Origin: Diaphorobacter limosus | GTDB lineage: Bacteria; Pseudomonadota; Gammaproteobacteria; Burkholderiales; Burkholderiaceae_C | Assembly (NCBI RefSeq): GCF_033100095.1 | Contig: NZ_CP136921.1 | Coordinates: 3,313,001 to 3,377,000 of the forward strand | Direction of reading: 5' to 3' | DNA: 64,000 bases | In this document: one piece after another, positions 45,410 to 54,749 of the stretch | Layout: each line of letters opens with the position of its first letter | Position numbering within the stretch: position 1 is the first letter of the stretch | Position numbers and translations under genes: made by a program | Notes under the pieces: model-generated | The model's database searches: none | Seen by the model: only the letters and a program-made list of their open reading frames with translations | What the model was told of the DNA's origin: nothing

Positions 45410-45557
45410 TCCGGTTCAGACGCCGCCGGGGTGCATGGCTGGCACAGCCGGCGGTTTGGTATCCCTTAATCAGAGTATTTACGTGCTGCGGTCATCCACG
45501 GTATGCTGCAGCGGCATTTGATGAAATCACCTGTTAAATATGTATCGGAGTTGTACC

Positions 45558-46193
45558 ATGCGTGGATTCTTTTCAAGGCTCGTCGGTTCTGTGGGTCGCG
45601 CTGCGGCCGTGGTTGCAGTGGCTGTGACTGCGGTGGGCTGTGCGGGTACCGGCAACTACCCTGCGGCGCCGGTCAAGGCGTCGAGCCCGGACTACAACTA
45701 CGTCGTGGGGCCTGGCGATACCCTGAACATCATCGTCTGGCGCAATCCTGACCTTTCGCTGTCAGTGCCGGTGCGCCCGGACGGCCAGGTGTCCTTGCCG
45801 CTGATTGACGGCCTTCAGGCGCAGGGCAAGAACTCGGCACAGATCGCGCGCGACATCGAGAAAGAGCTGGCCAAGTACGTGCGTGACCCGGTTGTCACGG
45901 TGATAGTCACCAACTTCGTTGGCCCGTACAGTGAACAGATCCGTGTGGTGGGCGAGGCGGCCAAGCCGCAATTCCTGCCATACAAGCAAAAAATGACGGT
46001 GCTGGACGTGATGATTGCCGTCGGCGGCCTGACCGATTTTGCCGACGGCAACAGCGCCACCCTGGTTCGCGCGGCCGAGGACAACAAGCGCTACAAGGTG
46101 CGTTTGCACGACCTCATCAAGCGCGGTGACATTGATGCCAATGTTGAAGTGTTGCCCGGTGATGTTCTGATCATTCCTCAAGGGTGGTTTTAA
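45558..46193 (+). CDS. XrtA-locus polysaccharide export lipoprotein (Wza/EpsE-like)
   Basis: A 211-residue outer-membrane export protein. A lipobox AVGC puts the lipidated Cys at residue 28. The poly-export motif DYNYVVGPGDTLNIIVWRNP and a following SLBB-like domain (VVGEAAKPQFLPYKQKMTVLDVMIAVGGLTDFA) are clear. It forms the outer-membrane part of the capsule/EPS channel. ATG 45558 follows CGGAG. The preceding 148 bp hold no gene and probably a promoter. Confidence 0.9.
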   Translation: MRGFFSRLVGSVGRAAAVVAVAVTAVGCAGTGNYPAAPVKASSPDYNYVVGPGDTLNIIVWRNPDLSLSVPVRPDGQVSLPLIDGLQAQGKNSAQIARDIEKELAKYVRDPVVTVIVTNFVGPYSEQIRVVGEAAKPQFLPYKQKMTVLDVMIAVGGLTDFADGNSATLVRAAEDNKRYKVRLHDLIKRGDIDANVEVLPGDVLIIPQGWF

Positions 46194-46242
46194 TCGGCCT
46201 GCTCGCTAGTGAGTCGCTGATGAGTTGGTCAAGGGGAGTGGA

Positions 46243-47805
46243 ATGGATGAGCTTCTAAGTCAGATCACTACCACTGCGCGTGGCATGTGGATCTATCGCC
46301 GGCTGGCGATGCTGACAATATGGGTGGTTGGTGCGATAGGCGCTGGCGTGGTACTCACCATGCCGGACTATTACCAGGCTTCGGCGCGCGTGTTCGTGGA
46401 TACGCAGTCCATCTTGCGACCACTCATGACCGGTATTGCCGTGCAGCCCAATATCGAGCAGCAGGTGTCGATGCTGAGCCGCACGCTGATCAACCGGCCG
46501 ACCGTGGAGCGGCTGGTGCGCATGGCCGACCTTGATCTGGGCTCCACGACCAAGGCCTCAACGGATGCCGTGGTGGATGCTGTCACCCAGTCCATCAAGA
46601 TCCAATCCACGGGGCGTGACAACCTCTACACCTTGTCCTACCGCGACCAGAGCCCTGAGAAGGCGCAACTCGTGGTGAAGTCGCTGTTGACCATTTTCGT
46701 GGAATCCAGCCTGGGAGCAACGCGCCAGGATTCAGACAGCGCACGCCGGTTTCTGGACGACCAGATCAAGACCTACGAGACCAAACTGACCGAGGCAGAA
46801 GGGCGCCTCAAGGCATTCAAGCTGCGCAATATTGAGATGCAGTCTGAGGGGGGGCTGGATTCCGCCGGGCGTGCCTCCCAGATAGAAAACACTCTGAGCC
46901 AGGCACGGCTTGAGTTGCGTGAAGCCGAAAGCGCTAGGGCTGCCGCAGCACAGCAGCTGGAAGAAATGCGTGCGCAAACCGCCAAATCAATGGCGGGCCC
47001 GGCGCCCGACGTGCAGACGCCTGAGCTCGATGCACGCTTGCTTGCGCAAAAGCAGAACCTGGACGCACTGCTGCAGCGCTACACCGACGGTCACCCCGAC
47101 GTCATCCGGACGCGGACGCTGATCGCCGATCTGGAAGGGCAAAAGCGCAAGGAAATCGACGTATTGCGCCGCAAGCTCCAGCAAACCGGCGAGGTGCCCA
47201 TTGCCCAGGTCAATCCCGCAGCCGTGGAGCTGAGCCGCATTTATTCCGCAGCCCAGGTGCAGGTGGCTTCACTGCGCGCGCGCGTGGTTGAGTATGAGGC
47301 GCGTGTGCAACGTGTTCACCAGCAACTGAAGGTGGCACCGCAGCTCGAGGCAGAGCTGGCACAACTCAACCGTGACTATCAAATTCATCAAAAGAACTAT
47401 GCCGATCTGGTGGCGCGCCGTGAATCCGCTCTCATGTCGGGAAAGTTGGAAAACACTTCCAATGTGGCCGAATTCCGCGTCATCGATCCTCCGCGTGTGG
47501 CCCCCAAGCCTGTTGCACCCAATCGCCTGCTGTTGATGCCGGGAGCAATGCTGGCGGCGGTCGCAGCGGGGCTTGGCATTGCCTTTGTGATGAGTCAGAT
47601 CAGGCCGGTGTTCTTTGACGGCGCCACCTTGCGGCAGGTGACCCAGTTGCCATTGCTGGGGGTGGTGGGGCTGATCCCGAGCGAAGAGCAGCGCCGACGC
47701 GAGTCGCGCAGCTTGAAGCGCTTCATCATGGCGAGCGTTGCATTTTTGCTGCTTTACGCGGGCGGTATGGCCGCATTGTCCATTCGTACAGGTGCCTTGG
47801 GGTGA
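46243..47805 (+). CDS. XrtA-system polysaccharide chain-length determinant (Wzz family)
   Basis: A 520-residue inner-membrane protein with Wzz-type topology: an N-terminal helix (about 27-47), a long periplasmic coiled-coil region, the GNVR-like segment NYADLVARRESALMSGKLENTSNVAEFRVIDPPRVAPKP, and C-terminal helices, the first right after the PNRLLLMPGAM motif. It controls polymer length and works with the tyrosine autokinase next to it. Start ATG 46243 with AGGGGAG upstream. Confidence 0.92.
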   Translation: MDELLSQITTTARGMWIYRRLAMLTIWVVGAIGAGVVLTMPDYYQASARVFVDTQSILRPLMTGIAVQPNIEQQVSMLSRTLINRPTVERLVRMADLDLGSTTKASTDAVVDAVTQSIKIQSTGRDNLYTLSYRDQSPEKAQLVVKSLLTIFVESSLGATRQDSDSARRFLDDQIKTYETKLTEAEGRLKAFKLRNIEMQSEGGLDSAGRASQIENTLSQARLELREAESARAAAAQQLEEMRAQTAKSMAGPAPDVQTPELDARLLAQKQNLDALLQRYTDGHPDVIRTRTLIADLEGQKRKEIDVLRRKLQQTGEVPIAQVNPAAVELSRIYSAAQVQVASLRARVVEYEARVQRVHQQLKVAPQLEAELAQLNRDYQIHQKNYADLVARRESALMSGKLENTSNVAEFRVIDPPRVAPKPVAPNRLLLMPGAMLAAVAAGLGIAFVMSQIRPVFFDGATLRQVTQLPLLGVVGLIPSEEQRRRESRSLKRFIMASVAFLLLYAGGMAALSIRTGALG

Positions 47806-47814
47806 CAAGCAATC

Positions 47815-48783
47815 ATGACCAGCTCAATTGAAAAAGCAGCCCAGAGGCTGGAACAACTGCGCAAGGCGGGCGCGGTGTTGCCCGGCGACAAACCACGGGT
47901 GCAGAACCCGGGCGTGCCAGATGAATCCCAGCCCTTGAATCACGTGCCGCAGTTTGCTGCGCCTGCAGCCGATGGCGATCATGCAGCTCCTGAACTGAGG
48001 GCGGTTTCGAAAACCGTGCAGCTTGATTTGACAGCCCTGAGTGCCAGCGGTTTTGTGACTCCTGGCTCTCCGCGCTCGGTCACGACGGATCAGTACCGTG
48101 TGATCAAACGCCCACTCCTGGAAAATGCCATGGGCAAGGGCGCATCCTTGGTGACAAACGGCAACCTGATCATGGTGACCAGCGCCTTGCCAGGGGAGGG
48201 CAAGAGCTTTACGGCTATCAATCTGGCCATGAGCCTGGCCATGGAGCTGGATCACACCGTCATGCTGGTGGATGCCGATGTCACTCGTCCCTCAGTGATG
48301 TCCAAGCTGGGCCTGCCGCCTGCCGCGGGATTACTGGACATGCTGCGGGGCGGACAAACAAAGCTGGCCGACGTGCTTCTGCGAACCAACGTGGAGGGGC
48401 TGACCCTGCTGCCCGCCGGTTTACCCCACGACCGCGCAACCGAGCTGCTGGCCAGTGACGCAATGACCGACTTGCTCGACGAAATGAGCAAGCGTTATAG
48501 CGACCGCATCATTATTTTTGATTCGCCGCCACTGTTGCTGACGACAGAGGCGCGCGTTCTCGCCAATCACATGGGGCAGGTGGTCGTTGTGGTTCGAGCA
48601 GAAAAAACACTGCAGTCAGAAGTGGAGCATGCGCTGTCCACCATTGAGGCCTGCCCCATCAAGCTTCTGGTGCTGAATCAGGTGCGCTCCCAGGGCCTGG
48701 GTGCACATGGCTATGGCTATGGCTATGGGCATGGCGGTTATGGAAGGGCGACGGAAGAGCGCATGCCGGCAGCGGCCGCATAG
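47815..48783 (+). CDS. XrtA-associated tyrosine autokinase (BY-kinase)
   Basis: A 322-residue cytoplasmic BY-kinase with Walker A LPGEGKS (125-131), Walker A' VMLVDADVTRPS and Walker B IIIFDSPPLLL. The C-terminal tail is Tyr-rich (HGYGYGYGHGGYG, four Tyr), the autophosphorylation cluster that governs assembly of the chain-length complex. It lies 9 bp after the chain-length gene, its membrane partner. Confidence 0.93.
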   Translation: MTSSIEKAAQRLEQLRKAGAVLPGDKPRVQNPGVPDESQPLNHVPQFAAPAADGDHAAPELRAVSKTVQLDLTALSASGFVTPGSPRSVTTDQYRVIKRPLLENAMGKGASLVTNGNLIMVTSALPGEGKSFTAINLAMSLAMELDHTVMLVDADVTRPSVMSKLGLPPAAGLLDMLRGGQTKLADVLLRTNVEGLTLLPAGLPHDRATELLASDAMTDLLDEMSKRYSDRIIIFDSPPLLLTTEARVLANHMGQVVVVVRAEKTLQSEVEHALSTIEACPIKLLVLNQVRSQGLGAHGYGYGYGHGGYGRATEERMPAAAA

Positions 48784-48799
48784 AAAGAGGACGTCTGAA

Positions 48800-50422
48800 A
48801 TGTATTTGCCGCATGTAGGTTTGGTACGCATTCCCGCGATTGGTTGGGCGGCATGGGTGTTGGCTTCCGCTCCTGGGCTGGTCGCAGCGCAGGTTCCTGA
48901 TCTGGGTTCCGATCCACAATCCCGTACTGCTTCCACGCAGTCGCCAGCGGGTAGTGGCGCGGCGGCGCGGTCTGGTAGTGATCAACCGGAGCCGCGGGCG
49001 TCAGGCCAGTGGTTCGAGCCACGCATTTCGGTGCAGCACACCGTTACCAATAATTCACGCCTTATCCACAACGGCAGCGGCGACCAGATAACCGAAGTAA
49101 TGCCAGGTTTTCGCTTGGCAAGGGACACGGCGCGCCTCAAGGGCTTTGTTGACTATACGCTGCGAGCGGTCAACTATGCGCGTGACACCAGTCCAGACAA
49201 AATTTGGCATAACCTTTATGCCAGAGGGACGGTGGAAGCCGTCGAAGACCATGTATTTGTCGATGTGGACGGCCGAGCTGCTTTGCAGCCAATATCTGCA
49301 TTCGGCCCCGCTGGCGGCGCTAACACCGCAAACACCAATCTGACGCAGGCCACATCATTTAGTGTTTCTCCTTACATCAAAGGAGATTTAACTGATGGAT
49401 TGTCGTATGAGGCGCGGTATCGCATGACGGACACGCGCTACGACACTGCAGCGCGTTCCAATGTGATGGTGCATGACTGGCTTCTTCAGTTGGAAAAACG
49501 GCCGTTGGGTCAATTAATGTCGTGGACTGTCGAAGCCGCGCAACAGAATGCCGAATATACCAATGGGCGAAATATAGATACAACGGCCTTGCGCGGGCGT
49601 TTGGGCTACATGCCCAGATCGGGTTTGCGTCTTGTGGCGATAGGCGGTGCAGAATCGACCAATCAGTTGTCACCAATACGTGAAACCAGCAGTATTCTTG
49701 GATTTGGCGTAGACTGGCGGCCGTCAGAGCGTACCAGCGTGTCTTTTGAACGTGTAAAACGTTATTTTGGCGAGTCGCACAATGCCGTTGCCCAATATCG
49801 CACGGGGCGTACTGTATGGAGGTACACGGATAAAAAATCCGTTGTTAATGGATTGGGAGATCAGTTTGGATCGCCGAGCCCTCTATATGATCTGCTGGAC
49901 GGATTTTATATGCGAACCGAGCCCAATGCCATTCGGCGTATGCAGTTGGTGCAGGCGGAGATAGAGCGGATGGGATTGCCTGCGGATATGCAGGTCTTCC
50001 AGGATTTTTTGACATCGTCCAGTAAACTGCAACGATTACAAAATTTATCATTCGCAATATTGGGTCAACGCAGTACATTGACAGTGGCTGTGATGCGATC
50101 TGATAGCAGGCTGCTACAAGGTGCTTTCTCGCTTGGCGATGATTTCAGTAATGACAGCAAGATCAGGCAACGGGGTTGGAATATATCGGCGAGTCACCGT
50201 CTTACACCAAGCTCAGGTGTCACTCTCAGTTTTGGCGAAATGCGCAACTTGGGTGTTGATACGGGATTGGAGACGCGGACCAGGCCGTTTATATTTTCCT
50301 GGACAAGTCTGGTCGCACGACGCACCAGCGTTGGGCTTCAGTTGCGCCGCGTGCTTTCTGATGGAAACGTCAGTCAGTATGGCGAGTCGGCGATTATGGG
50401 TTTTATTACGCACCGATTTTGA
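48800..50422 (+). CDS. XrtA/PEP-CTERM-system outer-membrane beta-barrel protein (TIGR03016-like)
   Basis: A 540-residue protein with a signal peptide (cleavage near LVAAQ, residues about 27-31), a low-complexity linker and a long beta-rich region of alternating strands (FVDYTLRAVNYARDT; LSYEARYRMTDTRYDTAAR) ending in GFITHRF, with the C-terminal aromatic of outer-membrane barrels. Length and position fit the TIGR03016 family. It probably aids secretion of the polymer. Codons are AT-richer than in the neighbours. ATG 48800 has AAAGAGG upstream. Confidence 0.83.
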   Translation: MYLPHVGLVRIPAIGWAAWVLASAPGLVAAQVPDLGSDPQSRTASTQSPAGSGAAARSGSDQPEPRASGQWFEPRISVQHTVTNNSRLIHNGSGDQITEVMPGFRLARDTARLKGFVDYTLRAVNYARDTSPDKIWHNLYARGTVEAVEDHVFVDVDGRAALQPISAFGPAGGANTANTNLTQATSFSVSPYIKGDLTDGLSYEARYRMTDTRYDTAARSNVMVHDWLLQLEKRPLGQLMSWTVEAAQQNAEYTNGRNIDTTALRGRLGYMPRSGLRLVAIGGAESTNQLSPIRETSSILGFGVDWRPSERTSVSFERVKRYFGESHNAVAQYRTGRTVWRYTDKKSVVNGLGDQFGSPSPLYDLLDGFYMRTEPNAIRRMQLVQAEIERMGLPADMQVFQDFLTSSSKLQRLQNLSFAILGQRSTLTVAVMRSDSRLLQGAFSLGDDFSNDSKIRQRGWNISASHRLTPSSGVTLSFGEMRNLGVDTGLETRTRPFIFSWTSLVARRTSVGLQLRRVLSDGNVSQYGESAIMGFITHRF

Positions 50423-50425
50423 TTC

Positions 50426-51547
50426 ATGTATGAAGCGTTCTACGGGCTGACCAGCAAACCGTTTCAGCTCAATCCTGATCCGGGTTTCTATTTCAGTAGC
50501 AAGCAACACCAGCGTGCTCGAGCATATCTCGAGTACGGTGTCATGTGCTGCGAGGGGTTCATCGTCATCACCGGTGAGGTGGGTGCAGGCAAAACCACCA
50601 TCGTGCGTGGTTTGCTCGATAGCCTTGATTCCGATTCGGTCGTGGCCGCTAATTTGGTCAGTACCCAGTTGGGGGCTGATGACACGCTACGGCTGGTGGG
50701 GGCAGCGTTTGGTGTCCCAGTGAATGGGATGTCCAAAGGCGACTTACTGATGTCGCTGGAGGCGTTCTTCGTGGCCCAGACACTCCAGGGCAAGCGCTGC
50801 CTGCTGGTGGTTGATGAAGCGCAAAACCTGCAACCTCAGGCGGTTGAGGAGCTGCGCATGCTTTCCAACTTCCAGAACGGGCAGGATGCATTGCTGCAAA
50901 CCTTTCTGGTTGGGCAGCCAGAGTTTCGAGAAATCCTGCAAAGTCCTGGAATGCTGCAATTGCGCCAGCGTGTCATTGCGACCTGTCATCTCGGCCCCCT
51001 GGATGCGGAGGAAACGCGAGAATACATTTTGCACCGGCTCAAATGTGCGGGTGCCGCAGAAAAGCCAACGTTTGATGACGAAGTGTTCGATGAAATCTAT
51101 CGGTTTGCTGGCGGGGTGCCGCGCCGCATCAATACCTTGATGGACAGAGTGCTGCTTCAGGGCTTCCTCGCTGACAAATCGCATATTGACGTTGAACTGG
51201 TGATTGGAATAATTCACGAAGTTCAATCTGAGATGCAGGTTCCGCCAAAGACGTTGCCACCGTGGAATACACCACTGAGAGCCACGGGGGGATCTTCTGC
51301 CTACGATACATCCGTTGATGCCGAATACGGCTTGGACTCTATTGAGTTGGATGCAGATGTGGCTGATGGAATTTCAGATCAGCTCATGCAAATGACAATT
51401 GAGCAACTGCGCGCGCATTTGTTGCGCATAGAACGCAGCGTGCTGCGACAAGAGCGTGCCAGCCTGGAAATATTGATGACACTGCAAAAGCTGGTGGCGG
51501 CAAGCCGGCGGCCACGACCTGATAGCAACGTGTCCAGCAATGGTTAG
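50426..51547 (+). CDS. XrtA-associated ATPase (ExeA-like AAA)
   Basis: A 373-residue protein that begins MYEAFYGLTSKPFQLNPDP, the ExeA/TIGR03015 start, with Walker A GEVGAGKTT (about 47-55) and Walker B LLVVDEAQNL, then a winged C-terminal part and an acidic tail. The role in exosortase loci is unproved. It starts 3 bp after the barrel gene. Confidence 0.9.
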   Translation: MYEAFYGLTSKPFQLNPDPGFYFSSKQHQRARAYLEYGVMCCEGFIVITGEVGAGKTTIVRGLLDSLDSDSVVAANLVSTQLGADDTLRLVGAAFGVPVNGMSKGDLLMSLEAFFVAQTLQGKRCLLVVDEAQNLQPQAVEELRMLSNFQNGQDALLQTFLVGQPEFREILQSPGMLQLRQRVIATCHLGPLDAEETREYILHRLKCAGAAEKPTFDDEVFDEIYRFAGGVPRRINTLMDRVLLQGFLADKSHIDVELVIGIIHEVQSEMQVPPKTLPPWNTPLRATGGSSAYDTSVDAEYGLDSIELDADVADGISDQLMQMTIEQLRAHLLRIERSVLRQERASLEILMTLQKLVAASRRPRPDSNVSSNG

Positions 51548-51555
51548 ATGGTGCC

Positions 51556-52422
51556 ATGAGTATTACACCACCTATCACCAATGCGTTGACTATTGATGTC
51601 GAAGACTATTTTCAGGTGTCGGCATTTGCTCCGTATATTCAACGCAGCAACTGGGATTCTCGAGAGTGCAGGGTTGAGCGCAATGTCGATCAAATATTGA
51701 AACTGTTGGCCGAGCACAATGTGCAAGCCACTTTCTTCACTCTTGGATGGATTGCGCAAAGATACCCGAAGCTGGTGCGCGCCATTGTTGATGGTGGGCA
51801 TGAGCTTGCCAGTCATGGCTATGGGCACGAGCGGGTGAGTGATCTGTCCGAGCGGCAGTTTTTTGACGATATTCACAGCGCCAAGAGCTTGCTTGAAGAT
51901 ATTGGCGGGGTGGAGGTTCAAGGTTACCGCGCCCCCAGTTTTTCCATAGGCTCCCAAAATTTGTGGGCGCTTGATACCTTGCAGCGTGCAGGCTATCGCT
52001 ATAGTTCCAGCATCTACCCCATTCAGCATGATCATTATGGTATGCCGGATGCGCCGCGGTTCGCCTACGAGGCGCGTGATGGGTTGATGGAGGTGCCACC
52101 AACCACCATGCGCATGTTCAATCGCAATCTTCCGTCGAGTGGTGGTGGGTATTTCCGTTTGCTACCCTATGCCTTGTCGCGCTGGATGCTGCGCCAGGTC
52201 AATAGCAAGGATGCATCGCCGGCAGTGTTTTATTTTCACCCTTGGGAAATTGACAAAAATCAGCCACGTGTGGAGGGAGTGGGCCTCAAGACACGGTTCA
52301 GGCACTATGTGAACATTGGTCGCATGGAGCAACGTCTGGGGTGTTTGTTACGAGATTTCAGATGGGGGCGGATGGATCATATATTTCTACCTCAATCTGT
52401 GCAGAAAGCTTCCCTTGTCTGA
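51556..52422 (+). CDS. XrtA-locus polysaccharide deacetylase (DUF3473)
   Basis: A 288-residue NodB-fold enzyme with the metal and catalytic motifs TIDVEDYFQV (TxDVED), HELASHGYGHERV and GYRAPSFSI, followed by the DUF3473 tail ending in PWEIDKNQPR. It removes acetyl groups from amino sugars of the polymer or its lipid-linked unit. No signal peptide, so it acts in the cytoplasm. Its stop overlaps the FemAB-like gene. Confidence 0.92.
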   Translation: MSITPPITNALTIDVEDYFQVSAFAPYIQRSNWDSRECRVERNVDQILKLLAEHNVQATFFTLGWIAQRYPKLVRAIVDGGHELASHGYGHERVSDLSERQFFDDIHSAKSLLEDIGGVEVQGYRAPSFSIGSQNLWALDTLQRAGYRYSSSIYPIQHDHYGMPDAPRFAYEARDGLMEVPPTTMRMFNRNLPSSGGGYFRLLPYALSRWMLRQVNSKDASPAVFYFHPWEIDKNQPRVEGVGLKTRFRHYVNIGRMEQRLGCLLRDFRWGRMDHIFLPQSVQKASLV

Positions 52423-53470
52423 TGTCGTTACCTCGCTATCCATTCAAAGGCTTGATCGGCGCAATAGCATCGATGTCGCCCGGTGGGATGCATTTGTCAT
52501 GGCCTGCCCTCAGGCTACGTTCTTTCATCGCTCGGGCTGGCAGGTACTGATCGAGGATATTTTTGGTCACGACAGCTATTTTTTGTATGCGGAAAGCGGC
52601 GGAGTTATCCGTGGGGTATTGCCCCTGGGGCATGTCAAAAGCCGTTTGTTTGGCAAGGCACTGACCAGCTTGCCATTCTCGGTTTACGGCGGTGTGGCTG
52701 CGGTCGATGAAGAGACGGCTACAGCGCTCGAACTGAGGGCGCAACAGCTGGCACGAGAGCTGGGCGTGGATCACCTGGAGTTGCGCAATGTGCAGCGCCG
52801 GCACGCGGACTGGCCCCTGCAGGATCTCTACGTCACCTTTCGCAAGCCCATCGAGGCAACCGAAGAGAAAAATCTGCTGGCCATTCCGCGCAAACAACGC
52901 GCGATGGTGCGCAAGGGCATCAAGAATGGCTTGACGTCGCAGATCGATCCCACGGCCGATCGATTCTTTGCGCTGTATGCCGACAACGTCCATCGCCACG
53001 GCACGCCGGCGATGCCCAAGGCGTATTTCAATCAATTGCTGCGCGTATTTGGCCCTGACTGCGAAGTGTTGACGGTGTGCGCTCCCGATGGCAAGCCCGT
53101 GAGTAGCGTGCTGAGTTTTTATTTTCGCGATGAGGTGCTTCCTTACTACGCTGGCGATGCAGAGGCCGCGCGTGAGCTCGCCGCCAATGACTTCAAGTAT
53201 TGGGAGCTGATGCGGCTTGCCTGCGCGCGTGGCCTGAAGGTGTTTGACTATGGGCGCAGCAAGCTGAATACGGGTTCGTATGCGTTCAAGAAAAATTGGG
53301 GTTTCGAACCCACGCCGTTGCACTACGAATATCAGCTATACAAAACTGACAGCGTGCCGCAGAACAACCCCGCGAATGCCAAGTATCGGTTGCTGATCGC
53401 CACCTGGCGCCGCATGCCGATTCAGCTGGCCAATTGGCTCGGGCCCAAGATCGTGCGCAATCTTGGATAG
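52415..53470 (+). CDS. XrtA-system FemAB-like (GNAT-fold) protein
   Basis: A 351-residue protein of the FemAB type found in exosortase A loci, with ATFFHRSGWQVLIEDIFGHD, LPFSVYGGVAA, RKQRAMVRKGIKNGL, and a C-terminal FDYGRSKLNTGSYAFKKNWGF. FemAB enzymes transfer amino acids or acyl groups from activated carriers. The start is not certain: a TTG at 52415 overlapping the deacetylase stop by 8 bp is the best candidate, as no ATG fits the conserved beginning. Another possibility is a start inside the deacetylase frame. Confidence 0.83.
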   Translation: MSDVVTSLSIQRLDRRNSIDVARWDAFVMACPQATFFHRSGWQVLIEDIFGHDSYFLYAESGGVIRGVLPLGHVKSRLFGKALTSLPFSVYGGVAAVDEETATALELRAQQLARELGVDHLELRNVQRRHADWPLQDLYVTFRKPIEATEEKNLLAIPRKQRAMVRKGIKNGLTSQIDPTADRFFALYADNVHRHGTPAMPKAYFNQLLRVFGPDCEVLTVCAPDGKPVSSVLSFYFRDEVLPYYAGDAEAARELAANDFKYWELMRLACARGLKVFDYGRSKLNTGSYAFKKNWGFEPTPLHYEYQLYKTDSVPQNNPANAKYRLLIATWRRMPIQLANWLGPKIVRNLG

Positions 53471-53482
53471 GCATTGGAAGGC

Positions 53483-54739
53483 ATGGCCGCCGTGAGCAAC
53501 ATTCTTTTTCTGGTGCATAGACTGCCTTATCCGCCCAACAAGGGGGACAAGGTGCGCTCTTACCACCTGCTGCGTCATTTGCAGAAGAACCACAGGGTAT
53601 TTCTGGGCACGTTTATCGACGACCCGGACGATGTGCAGCACCTGCCTGTATTGCAAGCCATGTGCAAGGACTTGCACGTGGAGCACATTGAGCCGCGCAG
53701 CGCCAAGATCAAAAGCCTGAGCGGCCTGCTGACCGGTGAGCCGCTGACCCTGACCTACTACAGAAATGCCGGCATGCAACGGTGGGTGCAGCAGACCGTG
53801 GCCGAGCACAAATTGCAGGCTTGTGTCGTGTTTTCATCCGCCATGGCGCAGTACGCCCAGCCGCTGCTGCCGGACCTGCCGATGCTGGTCGATTTTGTTG
53901 ATGTGGACTCCGCCAAGTGGACCCAGTACGCGCCCGCGCATCGCTGGCCGTTGTCGATGGTGTACCGGCGCGAGGGGCGGCGGCTCCTGGCCTATGAACG
54001 CGCGGTAGCCGCGCAGGCGCATTGCTCGTATTTTGTGACGCCGAATGAGACAGCCCTGTTTGTCTCGCAAGCACCCGAAGCCAAGGGCCGCGTCCAATCC
54101 ATGGGCAATGGGGTGGATTGCGATTTCTTCAAACCCGACGCACGGTTCGCCACCCCCTTTGAGCAGGGCGAGGAAGCCCTGGTTTTTACCGGTGCGATGG
54201 ACTATTGGCCGAATATCGACGGCGTGAGCTGGTTCGTGGCCGACATGCTGCCGCACCTGCTTGCCAGCCACCCCAGCCTGCGTTTTTATATCGTGGGCCG
54301 CAGCCCTTCACCGCAGGTGAAGGCCCTGGCCGGCCCCCATGTGGTGGTCACGGGCACGGTGCCCGATGTGCGCCCCTATTTGCAGCACGCCAGTGCCGTG
54401 GTGGCGCCGTTGCGCGTGGCGCGCGGCATTCAGAACAAGATCCTGGAAGCCATGGCCATGCAGCAGCCGGTGGTCACCGTCAACAGCTGCGCGGACGCCA
54501 TTGGTGCCAGTGCGGGGCAGGGTTTGCTGCGCGCCGACAAGCCCGAAGAATTCGTGACTGCGCTGCTCGGGCTGCTGGAGTCGCCTGCCGACAGGGCTGC
54601 GCTGGGCGAGCGCGCCCGGCACTACGTCGAGCATGAATGCAGCTGGCAAGCCCACCTGAAGAAAATTGATCACGACCTGGCCAGCACGTTTGCACCGTCG
54701 GATGCGAGCGCAAACCCCATCGCCACCGCTACCGCATGA
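53483..54739 (+). CDS. XrtA-associated family 4 glycosyltransferase (TIGR03087-like)
   Basis: A 418-residue GT-B enzyme beginning with the diagnostic ILFLVHRLPYPPNKGDKVRSYH. The C-terminal domain has GAMDYWPNIDGVSWF and a donor-binding VVAPLRVARGIQNKILEAMAMQQPVV (EX7E type). It adds a sugar to the growing lipid-linked repeat unit on the cytoplasmic face. ATG 53483 was preferred to the TTG 9 bp upstream because of GGAAGG just before it. Confidence 0.92.
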   Translation: MAAVSNILFLVHRLPYPPNKGDKVRSYHLLRHLQKNHRVFLGTFIDDPDDVQHLPVLQAMCKDLHVEHIEPRSAKIKSLSGLLTGEPLTLTYYRNAGMQRWVQQTVAEHKLQACVVFSSAMAQYAQPLLPDLPMLVDFVDVDSAKWTQYAPAHRWPLSMVYRREGRRLLAYERAVAAQAHCSYFVTPNETALFVSQAPEAKGRVQSMGNGVDCDFFKPDARFATPFEQGEEALVFTGAMDYWPNIDGVSWFVADMLPHLLASHPSLRFYIVGRSPSPQVKALAGPHVVVTGTVPDVRPYLQHASAVVAPLRVARGIQNKILEAMAMQQPVVTVNSCADAIGASAGQGLLRADKPEEFVTALLGLLESPADRAALGERARHYVEHECSWQAHLKKIDHDLASTFAPSDASANPIATATA

Positions 54740-54749
54740 CAGGTTCGAT

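Noticed and set aside
45410..45557. Sigma-54 promoter before the export lipoprotein gene, as in some XrtA loci
   Set aside because: A TGGCAC occurs near 45438 but no matching -12 element stands at the right distance, so I could not support it.
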